The notes under the pieces are model-generated. The model was given only the letters and a program-made list of their open reading frames with translations, was not told where the DNA came from and ran no database searches. A stretch of DNA of 64,000 nt. It comes from Gloeophyllum trabeum ATCC 11539. Taxonomy: Eukaryota > Basidiomycota > Agaricomycetes > Gloeophyllales > Gloeophyllaceae. Positions 1 to 10,825 of this stretch are shown in pieces (position 1 is the first letter of the stretch; each line of letters starts with the position of its first letter). The stretch is taken from NCBI RefSeq assembly GCF_000344685.1, contig NW_006920419.1, positions 910,876-974,875 on the forward strand, read 5' to 3'. A program made the position numbers and the translations under genes.

Positions 1-448
1 TTTATTTCCTCTCAGGGCTAGCTCTAAATCGAATATTTCCCTTTTTCCAGAATGTATACCCCTGGCACACATAGATACCAAGGGACTGTGTCATATGGAT
101 ACCTTATATGTATCTCCAGCATACATAGTCTAAACTGTAGATTATATCTAGAATTTATTGCATTTTATACGATTTTATTTGAGGAACTATACGCTACCTA
201 TTGCCGACGTCGTCGGGAACAACGACGACCAGCGTCGGGCGCGGCGGCAATATGATGTCATCACGGCGGAGGGCGCCATCAATCCCTTTTAGGCAGCTGT
301 CTATTTTCGTCCACCGGTCCACGACGCGATGCCACCGCTGGGGCCGGTGCTACCGCCGGAGTCTCCTGGAGGCTCCCTACTCTATATCCTACAGGGCCGC
401 TGGTGTTCCCGGTGCTTCCGCCGGAGTTAGGAGAAACGCGTTTCGAGT

Positions 449-491
449 CTTATAAGAGTGGACGCGCTGCTCGATCGTCCACTCTTATAAG
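449..491. repeat. Perfect 16-bp inverted repeat (hairpin)
   Basis: The arm at 449-464 (CTTATAAGAGTGGACG) is the exact reverse complement of 476-491, with an 11-bp spacer. Each arm begins or ends with the small palindrome CTTATAAG. It is not near any coding end that would explain it as a transcription terminator. Confidence 0.85.
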
Positions 492-1406
492 CCTTGTTCT
501 TTGGGAGGGTCAGGTGTAGCCACTACACCACATCGGACTAAAATCTGGTCAAAAAAACAAGCCAAATATCAAGCGAATGCGTCCACAAGCTGAGGAGAAA
601 GGCCGAAATCCCTGTGGCAGGAGGAGCATGTCCGGAAATGGGCATATGTGGCGTGGAATGCGCGTCTCGGGAATAGCCGATGCAACATTGCCCAGCGGTC
701 TTACCTAGGTTTCAAAGATCCAGGATATCCACTAGCTGTTCGGCTTATCAGCTCATCAAGTTCGGCGTCCTTGGAGATAGCGGGAGGATTGCGCGATAGC
801 TGTCTATATGATGATCCCCAAGTTCATGTTCATCACACAACACCACAAGTAGTACCAGTCCAAGTGTCCAAGTCTACGCGTTCTCGGCTCAACTTGTCCA
901 TCCTCGTTCCAGGTGCGCGTTGCATCCCAATAATGAGGGTTCTCAAGCTGCATGAACTTCTCTGGACAAGTATGTCAGATGAAGTCAGTGGGTATGTGCA
1001 TTGTGCACCTCGGCGCGTTACCGCGAGGGTCCTCGGGCAGTCAGCGTATATAAGGACTCGCGAGCAAGAGATCTCTTGTTTCTCTGTTTGCTTCGCCTCT
1101 GAAGCTTTGTATTAAGAGCCTTTTCGAACAAATATTGTATTCCCGCAGCTGCCCCAGCTGCTCAGTGCGATGCTCTAGCATGGGTTTCTTGTGTCGGATG
1201 ACGTGCTAGCTGTGAAAACACTTACTATGACCGTACTTTCTCTCACTCGCCATCCTCCCCGACGAAGCTCGTCTCAAAGCTAATATCGCTTCTTTCTCGT
1301 TTCTTCCACTGCTTGACATGTCCGACGCAGCAGCCACTGACGGCGGACCGGCTCCGGTCCTCGGGTCCTGGCGAAAGCCCGGCTTGTTTGTCGGCGATGC
1401 TCTCAC

Positions 1407-1428
1407 TGACGTCACGCGACGCTATAAA
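1407..1428 (+). promoter_or_regulatory. CRE-like palindrome and TATA box of the dehydrogenase gene
   Basis: TGACGTCA (1407-1414), the binding palindrome of CREB/ATF-type bZIP factors, lies just upstream of TATAAA (1423-1428). The start codon is 94 bp downstream of the TATA box. That the sites are used is inference. Confidence 0.5.
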
Positions 1429-1521
1429 GCTCGATAAAGATCAGTCCCCATTTCTGCCTTCTTCAAATTCTTCCGTTTCTTCCTCTCTTCCAACTCCCAT
1501 CCCCATCGACCGACGCCCAGC

Positions 1522-3005
1522 ATGCCCGAGGGAACCATGAAAGCGCTGTACTACCACGAGGTGAGCTCAACGGGGGAGAGAGGTGAGGCGGGGAGGACGA
1601 GAGGCTGAATGAATGTATGCGGCGTGCGTTTGCAGCCTAGGAAGTTTGAGATTAAGGAGGTGCCGATTCCAAAGTGCAACGACGACGACGTGTTGCTGAA
1701 AGGTGCGCTTTGAGCTAAAGTTAGCGTTTGGTGGACAAGAGGCTGATGTATGCGTGTTAGTTACCTACTGTGGTACGTAGGAATGGGCGGTGACCACTTC
1801 AGCTTATCGCCGTGCCTCGGAGCGCATACAGTAGCATTGACATTTTCGTGTAGGTGTATGCGGTACCGACGCACACATTCACGACGGCGAGTTCATCGCC
1901 AAGTTCCCCGTACGTCTCTGTAGCCTTGCATCTCGCCGAGCATCCCGCTCAACTATCTGATTATCAGCTCATTCCCGGCCACGAAGCCGTTGGGAAAGTT
2001 GTCGAAAAGGGGAAGAACGTCAAAGAGTTCGACATCGGCGACCGAGTAGTTGCGGACGTCGGTATCTCGGTGCGTACCCCGCTATCGCCGGAATTCTCCC
2101 CTGAGATCTAATCATATCGTATCGCCATTCAGTGCGATAACTGCTTCTACTGCCGCCGCGGCCAGCCGGTCCTGTGCGAGGACTTCCACGCGCGGGGCGT
2201 CACACAGGACGGCGGCTTCGCCGAGTACATCGTCTAGTATGTCAATCACGGATGACATGTATATGTGTTTGTCTGACGGCATAATTCTGCAGTCACCAGA
2301 AGAAATGCTACAAGATCCACAACATGACCGACGAGGAGGCGACGCTAATGGAGCCCGCGGCGTGCGCGATCCACGGGCTGGACAAGCTGCAGCCTCCCGT
2401 CGGCATCGAGGTGCTTCTGCTCGGTGCGGGACCGACCGGGCTCATGCTCTCACAGCTGCTCAAGCTCAACGGCGCGTCGAAAGTGGTCATCGCCGCGAAC
2501 AAGGGGATCAAGATGGACATTGCGAAGGGCCTGGACGCTGCAGACGAGTACGTCGAGCTCGACAGGCAGAATCCGGGCCCGCAGTGGGAGAAGCTGAAGA
2601 AGGACTACCCGTATGGGTTCGATGTCGTGGTGGAGGCGACGGGCGTGGAAAAGATTGCGCAGGACGCGATTAATTATGTCAGGCGGGGTGGGACGCTGAT
2701 GATCTACGGCGTGTACGAGAACGCGGCGCAAGTGCACTGGCCGCCGAGCAAGATCTTCGGTGACGAGATCAGGGTACGCGCGATTTCTTTTTGTGATATT
2801 CAGGAACCGCTGCTGACTGTGCCTCTCGCAGATTATTGGCTCGTTCTCGCAGGCGTACTGCTTCCCCCGGGCGGTCGCGTACCTCGACAGCGGGAAGATC
2901 AAGACAAAGGGAATGGTGACGGACATCTTCAAGCTGGAGGACTACCACGGCGCGCTGGACAAGATGAGCAGCCGCGGGGCACTCAAGATCGCGATCAAGC
3001 CTTGA
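1522..3005 (+). CDS. Zinc-dependent medium-chain alcohol/polyol dehydrogenase
   Basis: This is a GroES-like zinc dehydrogenase that should oxidise a sugar alcohol or other secondary alcohol with NAD(P). I read eight exons: 1522-1560, 1636-1702, 1761-1772, 1854-1909, 1968-2069, 2133-2236, 2293-2773 and 2832-3005. They join in frame to 344 residues, normal for the family. Catalytic zinc ligands appear in CGVCGTD and PGHEAVG. The structural-zinc cysteines follow C-x2-C-x2-C-x7-C in [17 protein letters not shown]. The Rossmann motif is GAGPTGLM. The third exon is only 12 nt, and the catalytic cysteine comes from it. The closest family by look is fungal D-arabinitol dehydrogenase or L-threonine dehydrogenase-like enzymes; the substrate cannot be read from sequence. 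Start chosen as the first ATG in exon 1; an in-frame ATG five codons later is also possible. Confidence 0.88.
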
Positions 3006-3542
3006 GTCCAGCATTCCATACCCATTCCTTTCACCCATTCCTTTCACCTCGTCGAATTCAAAATGAAATGTATGTATACCAGGACAGTCGGCAGTACAAG
3101 TTGGGATGTACGCTCTGTATGTAGAACGAATACGAATGGATAACCATCTTGTCGCTGCAAATGAATGAACGGTATGAATTACAACGTGTGATCCGCTGCC
3201 ACAACACCCATGAACGGATCAGGGTGGCGGTGCACTGCCTTAATTGGGCGTAAATTGGTCGGATTCGACCGTGGGACTGCGACGGTCGTTCACCCGCTCG
3301 GTCAAGGAGTCCTCCTCAGTCCCGTCAAACCAAATATTCCAGCCCGTTTTCGTTGTCTGTGACAATTTTCTGCCGCCGCGGCCAATGGGTTTCTCAGGTT
3401 TGGAGACTTCCCCACTCCGAAGCTGGCCCTGACGTCACATACGAGCAACTGACATCCAGTCACGGAAAAGGGCTCTCCAGGGAGGTATATATTCGGCCTG
3501 TGTCGCGGGATCGGGCTCTTAACTTGATACTTGACTCTCAAC
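3006..3542. other. Intergenic region and aldolase promoter
   Basis: No gene is visible. It holds the 3' flank of the dehydrogenase and the promoter of the aldolase: a CCAAT box (3382-3386), TGACGTCA (3430-3437) and TATATATT (3486-3493), about 50 bp before the ATG. Confidence 0.6.
3430..3493 (+). promoter_or_regulatory. Aldolase core promoter: CRE-like site plus TATA box
   Basis: TGACGTCA at 3430-3437 and TATATATT at 3486-3493 precede the aldolase ATG at 3543. The same palindrome precedes the dehydrogenase TATA box at 1407. Confidence 0.5.
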
Positions 3543-4862
3543 ATGGCCGCCGCAAAGTTTACACCGACTCCCGCTTTGAAGTACGCTGATGAACTGGTGA
3601 GTGCTTCGAGGTTTACTGGAGACAGGGGTGGAGACTGAGTGACACTTCTTCAGCACGCCACCGCGAAAGCACTGGTGGCAGATGGAAAGGGGCTGTTAGC
3701 GGCGGATGAGAGTACGGGGTCTATCAAGAAGAGGTTGGAGAGCGTTGGGAAGGAGAACAACGATGACAGTGAGTGACGGCGCGAAACGCGGTCAAGGCTG
3801 GTCGGGCTGACGGGTGTCTACAGACAGGAGAGAGTGGCGAGACTTGATGTTCACCGCGGAGGGTCCCTTGGAGAAATAGTGAGTTTTCGCTGTCTGTTGT
3901 AAGTGTCCATGAGACTGATGGGCAATGCAGTCTGGGAGGCGTCATCACCTTCGAAGATACGCTCATGAAGCACGACGCTCAGTTGGAGTCACAATACAAG
4001 GTTAGTCCTCTCGTCCGACTGTCATGTATAACGCAAAAGGGGCTGAACAAATTCATATAAGGGCTCGCCCTTGCGAGACGTGATCAAGAAGCGCGGCATC
4101 ATCCCCGGCATCAAGACTGACAAGGGCACCAAGCCCCTTTCGCGTACCCAGCCAGAAGAAACCACAACGGAGGGGCTCGACGGCCTCCTCGCACGCTCGC
4201 AGGAATACTACGCCGCCGGCGCACGCTTCGCTAAGTTCCGCACCACCTACATCGTCACGGCCACGACGCCCTCGCAGCTCGCAATCGAGGATAACGCGAA
4301 CGTGCAGGCGCGTTACGCGTCCATCTCGCAGGAGGCGGGGCTCGTGCCGATCGTCGAGCCCGAGGTTCTGTGCAACGGCGACTTCACGATCGAGCGCTCC
4401 GCCGAGGCGCACATCGCTGCGTACTCGCACCTCTTCCGCACGCTCGCGCTGCACAAGGTGGACTTTGCGGGCATGATCCTAAAAGCGAGCATGGTCGTCC
4501 CCGGGGACAAGAGCGGCAAGGTCGCGACGCCCGAGGAGGTCGCGCAGGCGACGCTGCATGTGCTCAGTAAGACCGTTCCGCCGCTCGTCCCGGGCGTCGT
4601 GTTCCTCAGCGGTGGGCTGAGCGAAGCCGACTCCATCGCGTACCTTGACGCGATGAACAAGCTAAAGAAGAAGGAGCCGAGCATCGCGCCGTGGAAGCTG
4701 AGCTTCAGCTTCGGGCGGGCGCTGCAGGGCGAGGCGATGAAGGTGTGGGCGCACTCGGGCGATATCAAGAAGGCGCAGGAGACGTTCATGCTTAGGGCCA
4801 AGTGGTGCTACGAGGCCGCGCTGGGAGAGTACAAGGGAGAGGCCGGCGAGCCGTCCAAGTAA
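3543..4862 (+). CDS. Fructose-bisphosphate aldolase, class I
   Basis: A cytosolic glycolytic and gluconeogenic enzyme that cleaves fructose 1,6-bisphosphate into dihydroxyacetone phosphate and glyceraldehyde 3-phosphate through a Schiff base. Five exons (3543-3596, 3654-3768, 3824-3878, 3931-4000, 4062-4862) join to exactly 364 residues, the usual class I length. Signatures: [17 protein letters not shown] near the N-terminus, [25 protein letters not shown], and the Schiff-base lysine in [12 protein letters not shown]. The C-terminus differs from the animal C-terminal tyrosine tail. Most ascomycete and yeast aldolases are class II metal enzymes, so this class is noteworthy in a fungus. Base composition and intron style match its neighbours, so there is no sign of recent transfer. 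Confidence 0.96.
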
Positions 4863-5273
4863 ATTTCATCAGCGGGATGAAGAGAAGTAATCGCAAATGA
4901 ATGTAAGATACTGGATGAACAGACATCATTGAATGCATAATCTGGGGATAGATATACTTCGTGACTCAACGGCCGCATCTGCCCTCCTCTGGTTGGGAAG
5001 AACAATCCTGAAAGCTCATAGACTTGAACCACAGCGATGGCCAGACTTCGACATCAATTTACATAAGCCACAGTGAAATTGAAAACCACAAACAAAGTTG
5101 TAGCACGCCAGGCGCTGCCATAGAGAAACAACCTTAAATTAGTGTAATGTAGTCGAAGAATAAGTACCGTCTGGTGTACTCTACAATCCATTGCTAATGT
5201 ATCCATGCCGAGCCGTATCCAAGAAACACACGAACCCACGTCCACGTAGTGTCCCAGGGGAGCATTGGGCTGG
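4863..5273. other. Convergent 3' flanks
   Basis: AT-richer spacer between the converging aldolase and histidine phosphatase genes. No gene or repeat seen. Confidence 0.5.
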
Positions 5274-7440
5274 TTACCTTGCGCACTCGGTCTCCCAGTC
5301 GGCCGGCGTGAGCTCCTTGACGCGTTCCGTGAACGCTTCCAGGGTACAGAACTCGGGAGAACCGGGTAGATGCTTGCCTTCATCCGCACAGATGGGCAGC
5401 AGCATGTTCCTATTCTGGTACCGCATTCGGATATCTGAATGGGCAGGTGAGGTGAGCGCATATACCCGGTATAGAAGGCACTGGCTCACAGTGCTGGGCA
5501 GGAGGATGTTTTGAATGGCGTCCACCGAGGACTGTCTGCAGATACGATTGGTGCTGTTCCCTAACCCCAGCCTCTTCCTCGAGTTGTTTCTTGAATAACT
5601 CGAAGGTGATCGACGCGGTGAACGGCGGCCACCTGTACTGTTGTCAAAACCACATCCGTCTTAGCTCCCAGCAAACTCACTTGTCATCAAAGACGTCGAG
5701 GGACTGGCAGAGCGCGGCAATCGCCGTGTCGTGCGTGCTGTGCACAAGGATCTTCAGCGGATCGTCAGGCCCCTTGTCAACCTTGCTTTGCATCTTCCGG
5801 GTGAGGTCGGTGAGGAGACGACCCATACCGAGGCGGCGAACTTCCTCAGTTTTATCTGTGTACGTGAATTGGGTCGTTTCTACGGGTCAGTCCCGGGATA
5901 TGCGCAAATGACAATTAGGGCGCTCTCACACCCTTCACAAAATGGGCGGATACGTCAGTATGCAGAATAGTCTGCGCAAGAGGAGAATGCGTACCTGCGA
6001 ACCATTCGTGTACAACAGCTTTCTCCTACAACACGAGGCGTTTTGGATGAGAATAACCACTCGTGCATGATGCCACATACAATGATATCCATCACTCCCT
6101 TCTCTTCGAACTCCGGAGGAACCTTGATTCCGTGTGCAGAGGCAGCGCGGATCTACAAATAAGCATAAGAGGGCTACCCCAGCGCAATGACAATTCAAGC
6201 ATTTACTGTGTCTAATATACCAGAAGCCCTAGGCTTCCCATCTATCCGGATTGGATTGCCTCCGATGTATTTCGAGACCTTATTGTCTAGCGGTTCAAGG
6301 GTATGGTTCCATGCCGCCGCGGCAGCCTGCGCAAATCCCACTTGAAGAATTTCCAGTCGCTTGCACGCATAGGTGTTACCAAGCAGATTTTCGTCCTTCC
6401 CATTCCTACGGTGGAGAGCAATGAAGAAGACACGCTCATCAGCCTAACCCGGACTTACCGCACGAGGATTTGGGGAACGAATCCGGGCGCACATTTCGAC
6501 GTGGGGTATAGGCCGTGGACGATTTGCTGCAGAGACTCTATGGTCCGAGGCATATTGGTTGAACTAAATGAACAAGCACGGTTGGATGGTCCGCAATAAT
6601 TGCAATGCGCGGTGGTACTCACCGGAAATATGCAGTCCCTCCAGGTTGGTGAGTGTCTGGCAGAAACCCTAACCTGAATGTGATGTGAGGGAACGTCTGA
6701 TCATCCGGAAGTCGGCGCACTTGTTAATGTATAAGTCTCTGAGGGCTGCACCGAAATTATAGGTGGACTAGGGACGACTGAGCGTCAACGAACGAAGCCC
6801 TGAGGCACTATTCAAGCTACTTACCTGTCGCCCGATGTCAGTCAGCTCTCCGAGGAGACTATGGTACCCGTTGAAACCCTTTTGTCGTCTTTTAACTATT
6901 CCAGCGTCACTCACCATTCGCCCTCGGCGTTGGTGCCGTCACTCCTCTCCACAATCCTTCTAATCTGTAATTCCTCTTCCGAGCGTCCTTCGGCAGGTCC
7001 GACAGCAGCTGGAGGCATGGTCGAACTAGCCACGGCCGCCCGGAAACGTCGGGCGGTCTTGCATAGCATCCAGTGCTCAGGTATAGACGCAGGTGGTGCC
7101 GCCATCCGTATCCCTACTGGCGTGCGTTCTCCTGGTGACCCGTTGTCAACCGACCCTCCTGAACGCGAACGAACGCGTTGCAGCACGCACCGTGTCTGAT
7201 ATAAATGTGAACCTGTTCTAGCTGAAGCTGCTCCGGCACCACAGGGTAGTTTTCGACGTCTAAAGCGACTTGGGGTGGCCTGACCGTGTACCGGTAGCTG
7301 CCCACTGCTGCAGACGCCGTCGAGCCACCTTGTAGGGTCATTGTCGTCGCAGCACAGGTCGATTTCGGAACTCTATTGACCTCCAGAGTCCACCCAGAAT
7401 ATAATAAAGAAGATAGCAAGAAAATGCGTGGGAGAAGCAT
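5274..7440 (-). CDS. Histidine acid phosphatase (clade 2, ACP6/lysophosphatidate phosphatase-like)
   Basis: A multi-exon phosphatase of the histidine phosphatase superfamily. The first exon (7440-7191) encodes a hydrophobic N-terminus (MLLPRIFLLSSLLYSGW), probably a signal or membrane anchor, and ends inside the catalytic motif. An intron splits a Gly codon, and the next exon (from 7131) completes RHGERTPVG. The intron starting near 6914 is consistent with splicing to CLLGELTDIGRQ. The second catalytic motif, VHSTHDTAIAAL with the HD pair, is at about 5735. The C-terminus has RMRYQNRNMLLPIC, PEFCTLEAF and DWETECAR. All expected blocks are present in order, so the gene looks functional. The likely role is hydrolysis of a phosphomonoester such as lysophosphatidic acid; the family assignment is firmer than the substrate. 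The stop at 5274 follows the last coding block; a further short exon is possible. Confidence 0.85.
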
Positions 7441-7889
7441 ATGAAGCGTGTAAAGTCTCCTATAGCGAGTGCTGGAGGCTTTCTTGTTTTACTCCTCTCA
7501 ACAGCGCAAAAGCCACATAACACAAGTCAGGGCCTATATTCGCTGCTTAGCCCGGCGGCGTCAGGTTACAGCAAGGTAACGGCATTCCCGTCTGAGTATA
7601 CTTCTAATTACGTAACAGGCCCGCAGTGATTGGCTGACCCATAGAGGTCGGCCCAACACGGTACTTACAACTTGATCCTGGTGCCCGAATTCTTTCTGGC
7701 CTCCTCAAAAGCTCGAGTACACGGACATGCAGATATCATAAAATCCCTACAGCTATAGCTATGTTCCCTCCGAAATAACCGGTACCAGTACTTAGCATGT
7801 AGCCATCTTGCAAAAAATAATGCGCGTACTCTGGGTGCATGTTATGATACATTATGGATGGATCATACGATACACCCAAAGGATCGCCA
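7441..7889. other. Intergenic, phosphatase upstream region
   Basis: Lies between the start of the phosphatase and the stop of the first methyltransferase paralog, both on the minus strand. No gene seen. Confidence 0.5.
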
Positions 7890-9030
7890 TTAGAGGATAC
7901 GCTTCTTCCTGAACCACGATTCCAGCGACCGCGCTTGTACACTCCAGACACCTAGCCCGAGCGATATCAAGCGGTCAAGGTACTTCTGGTGGAGATCTTC
8001 CGTGGTGATTGCAAAGTCGAAATCGGCGCCCTCGACGAATCTCCCCTTCCCTTCAATTCCCCCAAAGGTGATCTCCAGCCAAAGTTCTTGAAGCGCCTGT
8101 AGCATCCGTGGCTGCCATGCTGCTCGTACTCCTTTACCCACCCCCCTGGCTATGGCGTAAAAGCTCCCCCGATTCTGGTGCATGGTACGTGGCTTGTGAG
8201 TGAAAAGTCTTTCCGAAAGAATGTCGAACATGTAAAGGATCTTGGCTGTGGTTATTCTTTCCGGATGAGTTAACTTGATCACGACGTTTCCCCCGGGTCG
8301 GACAACTTGGAGAGCAATTATCATCTGGGATACCAGAAGGCGATCGATATCCCAGGGCACCTTATACTTCGATATCTGCGTACGTAGCTGGTGTCCATCT
8401 AGGATTACGAGACCGAAAAGGGTGGAGCTGATTTGTGAAGGAAGGTAATAGAGACGCTGATGGTGAACATTGGTCGGGCCAAGCTGGTAGGATGTAACGT
8501 CGGCGAAGTAGATATCAAAACGAGGTCGGTGAGCATGCTCGAGTGTATATTCGTGTCCCCCATCTTCAACAGGTAGTGATACTCCGACACCTCTGGCGTT
8601 GCGGTTCGTGGCTAGGATGTAGGAGCTAAACCCTCCTGGGCAGCAGCTATTCAGATGTACAGAAAGATTATAAATATATAATATTAGGACGGGGAGGGTG
8701 AGATACTTACCCTAGGTCTAAGAAGTCCAAAGGGCGAAGGGATACGCAATGTGTCCAGAGGTCGATCTCCTGCATTATCGCTTTCATCCGGTTGAACCAA
8801 TAGAAGCTGAGTTCTGTGTCTGCATTGTCGGCCACGGTCCGTTGAACGGCAAAGTCGCAGTCAAGCTTCGGATCTTTCCATCCCTTGAAGAAGGTGGTTT
8901 AGTATGCGTCGGAGGTGAATATAAATATATATATATTTACTGTAGCTCGAAGCTCTCGTAGTCGCTGAAGCTGGGGACAGCCTCTGGCGATGATAGCTTC
9001 CGCCAGCGTTTCGTGGTCTGTCTTGCTCAT
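7890..9030 (-). CDS. FtsJ/RrmJ-like methyltransferase, tandem paralog 1
   Basis: Probable S-adenosylmethionine-dependent RNA 2'-O-methyltransferase-like protein of about 340 residues in three exons. Exon 1 (start 9030) encodes the MSK...RGCPQLQRLRELRAT leader. Exon 2 begins GWKDPKLD and ends in FLDLG. Exon 3 begins CCPGGFSSY, so the SAM-binding motif FLDLGCCPGGFS spans an intron. Motif aspartate is in LVILDGHQLRTQ and the central lysine in VVIKLTHPER. A lysine in RMKAIMQEID could be the first residue of the K-D-K-E tetrad. Where many family members have the fourth, Glu (x-S-E-x-Y), this protein has RGSFYAI. The splice donor GTAAAT at the start of an AT repeat is weak. Substrate unknown; an RNA cap or rRNA/tRNA ribose is the family expectation. 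Confidence 0.78.
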
Positions 9031-9340
9031 GTTCACGACGGCGTACACGGGTGAGTGAGAAAATTAGGGACTGCTAGTGCACATGTTATATGTATGACAC
9101 GAGACGAGATGGGCGTCTGACCTAAACCTTATTGGATACAAGCTTTCATTAAACTGCATCAATGAGACGCATCTGCGCATCTTTCGAGGTAACATGAGGC
9201 AGGGACTAGATTCCAGCTGCGGCATAATTTTGGCGAGAAAGTAATTGGTAAGAAAACAGGGTACGAGAACAGGGCTCGCCTCTCCTGTGCATATCATGCA
9301 CGCAAAAAAGCGGAGCATACGATGCGTAGAAGCGATGAAG
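9031..9340. other. Spacer between methyltransferase paralogs 1 and 2
   Basis: About 310 bp, containing the promoter of paralog 1 and the 3' flank of paralog 2. No separate gene seen. Confidence 0.5.
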
Positions 9341-10477
9341 TTAACACATTACCCCCTTCTTCTTAAACCAGGCATGCAGGGCCTGCGCTTGGGCGTCCCA
9401 TACACCCCTTCCGAGCTCTATCAATCGGTCGAGGTATGCTCGGTGTAGCTCTTCCGTAGTGACAGCGAAATCAAGGTCTCCCCACAGCAGAAATCTACCC
9501 TTCCCCTCTTCCCCTCCGAAAGTCATCTCTACCCAAAGTTCCTTTAAAGCGTGCAACACTTCCGGCAAGCGGTCACTCTCTACTCCACGACCCACGCCGA
9601 GGGCTACCGCATAGAAGCTCCCCTTCCTCTGGTGCATCGATCGCGGCTTGTACGCCACAAGACGTTCTGCAAGCATGTCCAGAAGATAGAGGATCTTCGC
9701 AGTAACGAGCCGGTCTGGGTGGGTTAATTTGAACATCAAAGTTCCGCCGATTGTGACCGCTTGCAGGGCGATCACCAGCTGGGATACCAGGAGGCAATCT
9801 ACATCCCAGGGCGCATTATACTCTGATATCTGTGTTCGCAGTCTGTTGCCGCCTAGGAATACAAGATCAAATCGACTTGTCTTGGTCGCCGCGGGTAATT
9901 CAGAGAGACGCGGATGGTCGATCGTGGACGGCCCAAGTTGGTAGGAGGTGAGGTCCCCGAAGTACATATCATAGCGGGAGCTGAAGCGGTCCTCGAGCAG
10001 GAAGGCGTGACCTCCTTGTTCGACAGGGAGCGAAATGCCGACCCCTGTAGCCATCCGATTTTTGGCAAGGGTATATGAGCTGAATCCTCCAGGGCAGCAC
10101 CTGCTTACCATGTGTCAGTATGAGAAGGGTAAGCGGCGGATGCTAGCCATACCCTAGGTCAAGAAAGTGGAACTGTCGTTTGCGCGGGATCATCCAGGAG
10201 ACATGAGCGTCGATCTCCTTCATAACCTTCTTCATACCAAGAAAACAAGCTAAATTGAATTCAGGGGCTGCGTCGTCGGCTACCTTGCGCTGCCGCGCGT
10301 AATCTTCGTCGAGACCCTCGTCTTGCCACCCCTACAAGCATAAAGGTTAACAGACGTACGAACCACCATCGCACAGTTAACACTTACTAAAGTCTGAAGT
10401 TCGCGCAGTCGCTGGAGTTCAGGACAGCCTTTCTGGAGGATGGCTTGGACCAATGCTTTGTTACCCTCGATGCTCAT
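9341..10477 (-). CDS. FtsJ/RrmJ-like methyltransferase, tandem paralog 2 (motif Asp lost)
   Basis: Same three-exon architecture as its neighbours. Exon 1 encodes MSIEGNKALVQAIL and the GCPELQRLRELQTL block. Exon 2 runs from GWQDEGLD to FHFLDLG, and exon 3 from CCPGGFSSYTLAKN to the stop, giving about 342 residues. The SAM motif and the central lysine (LMFKLTHPDR) are intact. The block that reads VDGH or LDGH in the sisters reads FLGGNRLRTQ here, so the acidic residue expected in motif IV is Gly. This could leave SAM binding but abolish or alter catalysis. The frame is otherwise open with good splice sites, so I call it a gene and not a pseudogene. Confidence 0.78.
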
Positions 10478-10825
10478 GCTCAGTGGAAGCGGATGGGTAA
10501 CGTGGAGCGGGCAATAGCATTTGTTGACCCTCCTTGAATAGCGAAGTCCGAACGGATCTTAACCTTATCGAACCTCGCCCCACTATCATGTATATCTATG
10601 GCCGTTAACATGACGCGTTCCAAAGTTCATTTGCATGCTTCGAGAGCACCTGTGATCTCGTCGTGAACACGAGGAATGGGGCTAGAATCCAGCTGAGGCA
10701 CACAATTATAGCGAGCCCGGAGAGATATGGTGCGTGATGAGGAAATACCGTTTGCACATCCCCTGTGCATATTACTTAGAACGCGCGGATAGTAGATCGT
10801 ATCATGTATTCAAGAGATCCGAGCA
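10478..10825. other. Spacer between methyltransferase paralogs 2 and 3
   Basis: About 350 bp without a recognisable gene. Some stretches near 10670-10760 resemble the 9190-9300 spacer (ATTCCAGCTG with flanking TATA-poor sequence), consistent with duplication that included the upstream region. Confidence 0.45.

Larger units (their letters stand above)
1..1521. other. Gene-poor left edge and dehydrogenase promoter
   Basis: No open frame here resembles a protein I know, and the short frames lack consistent splice sites. Visible structures are a perfect hairpin (449-491), two copies of a short GC-rich repeat (344-368 and 409-433, differing by a few bases) and a TATATAAGG followed by CT-rich sequence near 1048-1085. 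The last item could be the promoter of the next gene or a fragment of an old LTR. The final 120 bases hold the core promoter of the dehydrogenase gene. Confidence 0.5.

Noticed and set aside
6840..6920. Very short 36-nt intron candidate in the phosphatase gene
   Set aside because: It gives a wrong frame. A 56-nt intron ending at the next AG gives the expected CLLGELTDIGRQ.
7090..7250. Apparent break in the phosphatase RHGxRxP motif (RHG followed by unrelated residues)
   Set aside because: A GTGCGT...CAG intron splits the Gly codon and restores RHGERTPVG, so there is no frameshift.
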